Shown: piece after piece, positions 35,214 to 37,097 of the stretch
How positions within the stretch are numbered: the stretch's first letter is position 1
Layout: the number at the start of each line of letters is the position of its first letter
Source: a virus
IMG/VR virus record: IMGVR_UViG_3300044608_002487
Span: 1 to 37,097 of that record
Reading direction: 5' to 3' (one strand)
Length of the DNA: 37,097 nt
The notes under the pieces: model-generated
Told to the model about the DNA's origin: nothing
What the model saw: only the letters and a program-made list of their open reading frames with translations
Database searches by the model: none
Translations under genes and position numbers: made by a program

Positions 35214-36683
35214 TTACGCTGCCGTCCGAATTGTGCCCTGCGCGTTGGACCCGAACCGGAATATTACAGGTTTCAGGCCGTACCTCAGCGCGTCGATCAC
35301 GTCCTTGTAGGGATGCTCCTCGGAGTAGTCGAATACCTCGAAGGCCTTGATCAGGTGCTTGCACCGAGGATGCACCCAGAGCCGCTGCATCACGAGTTGG
35401 GCGAAGACCCACCGGGAGCCCGGGTGCCGCAGGCTGCCCTGGCGCGGGCCGTCCTTCGCGGAGGTGATCGTCGGCTTCAGCGCGTTGAACGGCACCCCCA
35501 CCCGACGCGCCACCGCCCGCAGCGTGAGCTGGTTGCCCTTCGCCGAGAACTGCGAGGTCACCGGGTTGTCGCCGTGCACCGTCGTGAGATCGCGCCAGGT
35601 GATGTTGTTCCGCGCGAGCATGCTCATCAGCTCGTCGGCAAACTGGTCCGTGGTCGCGATGCCGCTGAGGACGACCTCGTCCACGACGTGCACATAGGCA
35701 TCCATCCAGCCGGCCTTCCGCTTGACCTGCAGCACCCGGCAGAGCACCGCCACCTGGCCGAAGTCGCGATCGGCCGCGGCGTAGTCCATCCCGAGCCGCC
35801 AGCTGAGCACGCTGTTCTGGTCGAGGTTGTTGATGCGGACCGCGGCCTTGATGTGCCGCGTGGCATCCCAGCAGTGGAAGAACACCCCCTCGGGCCGCAT
35901 CTCCCACTCGCCGTCGAGCACCACCGGGGCGAACATCGCCGGCGTCTTCGTGCGCTCCTCGGCGATCCAATCGTCGTCCATCGGCCGCCCGCTGAGCAGC
36001 CGCATGCGCTCACCGGACCCCCGGAACGTGAGCGCGAGCCGGTCGAGCGGGGCGTGCACCTCCTTCACCGCGCCCCGGTCGACCAGGTCGTGCAGCCACT
36101 CGCAGGGCCGGTTGACCGGGGTCAGCGTGATGATGAGCGTGCCCTCGCGACGCATCACGCGCTTCTGCAGCTCGCGGTACATCTCGATGTCGGTCGGCTC
36201 GTCGATCCACACCCAGTCGACCGTGGCGCCCGCGATGGCGTCGGCCCCCTGCTTCGTGGTTTTGAAGCGGATGATCGACCCGTTCTTGAAGATGAGGGCG
36301 GGGTTCTCCTTGCCGAATCCCGTCCGCCGCTTGCAAATCTGCCCCGGCTCGAGCTCGCCCTTCGGAGCGAGCGCCCAGACCTTGTGCATGATGGCCACGG
36401 CCTGGGACCAGGTGGTGCACACTACCCAGGCCTCGATGGGGACATGCGCCTTCCGGCCGGTCGCTAGCTCGACCCCGAGACAGCGCGAGATCGTCAGCGC
36501 CGCCCCGATGATGGTCTTCCCCACCTGGTTCCCGGCGCGGAAGAGGGCGAGCTTGTTCCCCGCCACCAGCTCGGCGAACTCCCACTGGCGGATGGTCCAG
36601 TCCATCCACGGAAGCGGGCTCTCCTCGACCCGCTCGTTCAGCTCGGCGAGCTCCTCCTCCAGCTGGCGAAGGGCAGCGCTCAC
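35214..36683 (-). CDS. terL: Terminase large subunit
   Basis: 489 residues; ATG 36683 overlaps the small-subunit stop by ATGA. ATPase: Walker A FRAGNQVGKT (48-57), Walker B VDWVWIDEP (155-163) with its catalytic Glu. Coupling motif: ITLTPV (185-190). Nuclease: GMDYAAADRD with D300, HGDNPVT near 365, and KDVIDALRYGL near 465, the three-acid RNase H-like site. It cuts and translocates DNA into the head. Length and layout are ordinary for the family. Confidence 0.95.
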   Translation of the reverse strand: MSAALRQLEEELAELNERVEESPLPWMDWTIRQWEFAELVAGNKLALFRAGNQVGKTIIGAALTISRCLGVELATGRKAHVPIEAWVVCTTWSQAVAIMHKVWALAPKGELEPGQICKRRTGFGKENPALIFKNGSIIRFKTTKQGADAIAGATVDWVWIDEPTDIEMYRELQKRVMRREGTLIITLTPVNRPCEWLHDLVDRGAVKEVHAPLDRLALTFRGSGERMRLLSGRPMDDDWIAEERTKTPAMFAPVVLDGEWEMRPEGVFFHCWDATRHIKAAVRINNLDQNSVLSWRLGMDYAAADRDFGQVAVLCRVLQVKRKAGWMDAYVHVVDEVVLSGIATTDQFADELMSMLARNNITWRDLTTVHGDNPVTSQFSAKGNQLTLRAVARRVGVPFNALKPTITSAKDGPRQGSLRHPGSRWVFAQLVMQRLWVHPRCKHLIKAFEVFDYSEEHPYKDVIDALRYGLKPVIFRFGSNAQGTIRTAA

Positions 36684-37036
36684 TTGCCCTCGAGCTGCTC
36701 CGTCGCCAGCCGCTCTCGCATGTCTGCGGGCGCCGACTCCCAGAGCCGCTCGACGAGGACACGGTAGAGCGGGGCGGGCAGCCGCTTCGCGTGACCGACG
36801 ATGCGTCCGACCGCGTCGTCCTCGTTACCCTGGCGCGCAGCCTCGGCTGCGACACGCGACTCAGCCTCGAGGAGCGCGATCTCCGCGGCCGTCAACTGGC
36901 GCGCGAGAGTCGCGACCGCCGTGTAGGACTGGTGCCTCTCGGCCGCATCGACCTGCAGGCGAAGTTCCTTCGCTCGCTTCGCCCAGAACACGACGAGGGC
37001 GGACGCGGAGGCCCCGGTTGCGGTGGGCGTGTTCAC
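36680..37036 (-). CDS. Terminase small subunit
   Basis: 118 residues from GTG 37036; GGAG lies 7 nt upstream, so the TTG at 37057 is not preferred. The helical sequence (ALVVFWAKRAKELRLQVDAA, then VATLARQLTAAEIALLEAES, then AKRLPAPLYRVLVERLWESA) includes a probable coiled coil. No clear HTH is seen, but small terminases vary widely. It overlaps the large subunit by ATGA and the sigma-like stop by GTGA (across the joined ends). DNA recognition for packaging is inferred from place. Confidence 0.7.
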   Translation of the reverse strand: MNTPTATGASASALVVFWAKRAKELRLQVDAAERHQSYTAVATLARQLTAAEIALLEAESRVAAEAARQGNEDDAVGRIVGHAKRLPAPLYRVLVERLWESAPADMRERLATEQLEGK

Positions 37037-37097
37037 GCGCAAGCTCCAAAATCGCAAAGTTTTCTGTCCTGCGCGCGCGAAATACGACGGGTGCCAC
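37033..37097 (-). CDS. Sigma-like protein, C-terminal end (continues from base 1)
   Basis: Continuation of the 1-292 minus-strand frame if the 9-bp repeats are merged. After the junction it reads RRISRAQDRKLCDFGACA and stops at TGA 37035-37033, sharing GTGA with the small terminase start. If the repeats are instead both kept, 9 bp adds three codons without a frame change. The clean closure of the frame is the main evidence that the window ends are adjacent in nature. Confidence 0.6.
   Translation of the reverse strand, partial: GTRRISRAQDRKLCDFGACA
37089..37097. repeat. Right copy of 9-bp terminal direct repeat
   Basis: GGGTGCCAC, identical to bases 1-9. Chance identity of nine bases at two ends is about 1 in 260,000, so an overlap or cohesive end is likely. 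It lies 53 bp upstream of the small terminase start, the normal place for a cos nick site. Confidence 0.6.

Noticed and set aside
34683-36467. 594-codon plus-strand frame opposite terminase and portal
   Set aside because: Antisense shadow; the terminase motifs on the other strand are unambiguous.
1-37097. tRNA genes, CRISPR arrays, insertion sequences
   Set aside because: No cloverleaf, spaced repeat array or transposase was noticed by eye; a tRNA scan and a repeat finder would be decisive.

Overview
The window reads as one essentially complete temperate siphovirus genome of about 37 kb, high in GC (roughly two thirds by eye, with strong G/C preference at third codon positions). It holds packaging, head, tail, lysis, integration, recombination, replication and control modules and no recognisable host housekeeping genes. 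The first and last 9 bases are identical, and a reading frame that leaves the left end on the minus strand closes properly when continued from the right end. The window is therefore best read as a circularisable or cohesive-ended phage genome opened about 50 bp upstream of the small terminase gene. The host cannot be named from these data. A high-GC bacterium is certain, and a Gram-negative one is only a guess.

Layout. The minus strand from 6587 down to 1, and then (across the junction) from 37097 down to 17891, is one nearly gapless, translationally coupled series. It begins with a small unknown protein, a CII-like HTH protein, an RdgC-like protein, a RusA-type resolvase, an SF2 helicase, an O-like initiator carrying an intragenic iteron array, a helicase-loader-like protein, a Cys-rich partner and a sigma-region-2-like protein. 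It continues with terminase small and large subunits, portal, scaffold, major capsid, connectors, tail terminator, tail tube, G/GT-type chaperone, tape measure, large tail proteins including one with Asp-box (sialidase-type) repeats, tail fibre, holin and a YkuD-like lysin.

The control region (6.6-9.0 kb) holds divergent HTH regulators, a small membrane protein and two cargo-like genes (7666-8912). It also has two strikingly similar promoter/operator elements, one firing left into an HTH gene and one firing right into the second operon. The plus-strand operon (9013-17664) encodes small membrane proteins, a membrane-anchored HTH protein, a Gp3-like zinc protein, a Cas4/AddB-like Fe-S nuclease, a Rad50-like ATPase, a DEDDh exonuclease, several Cys-rich small proteins, an excisionase-like HTH protein and a tyrosine integrase. 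A convergent intergenic stretch with repeated arm-type motifs (17665-17890) is the likely attP.

How it fits together. The HTH regulators probably decide between lysogeny and lytic growth. The leftward early genes replicate the genome from an origin inside the initiator gene. The sigma-like protein sits exactly at the hand-over from replication to packaging and is the best candidate for a late-gene switch. The rightward operon supplies DNA end-processing and site-specific recombination. The least conventional items are the region-2-only sigma-like protein at the junction, the Rad50-like ATPase combined with two nucleases but no Mre11/SbcD partner, the twin promoters, the tail-anchored HTH protein, and hairpins bracketing the major capsid cistron.
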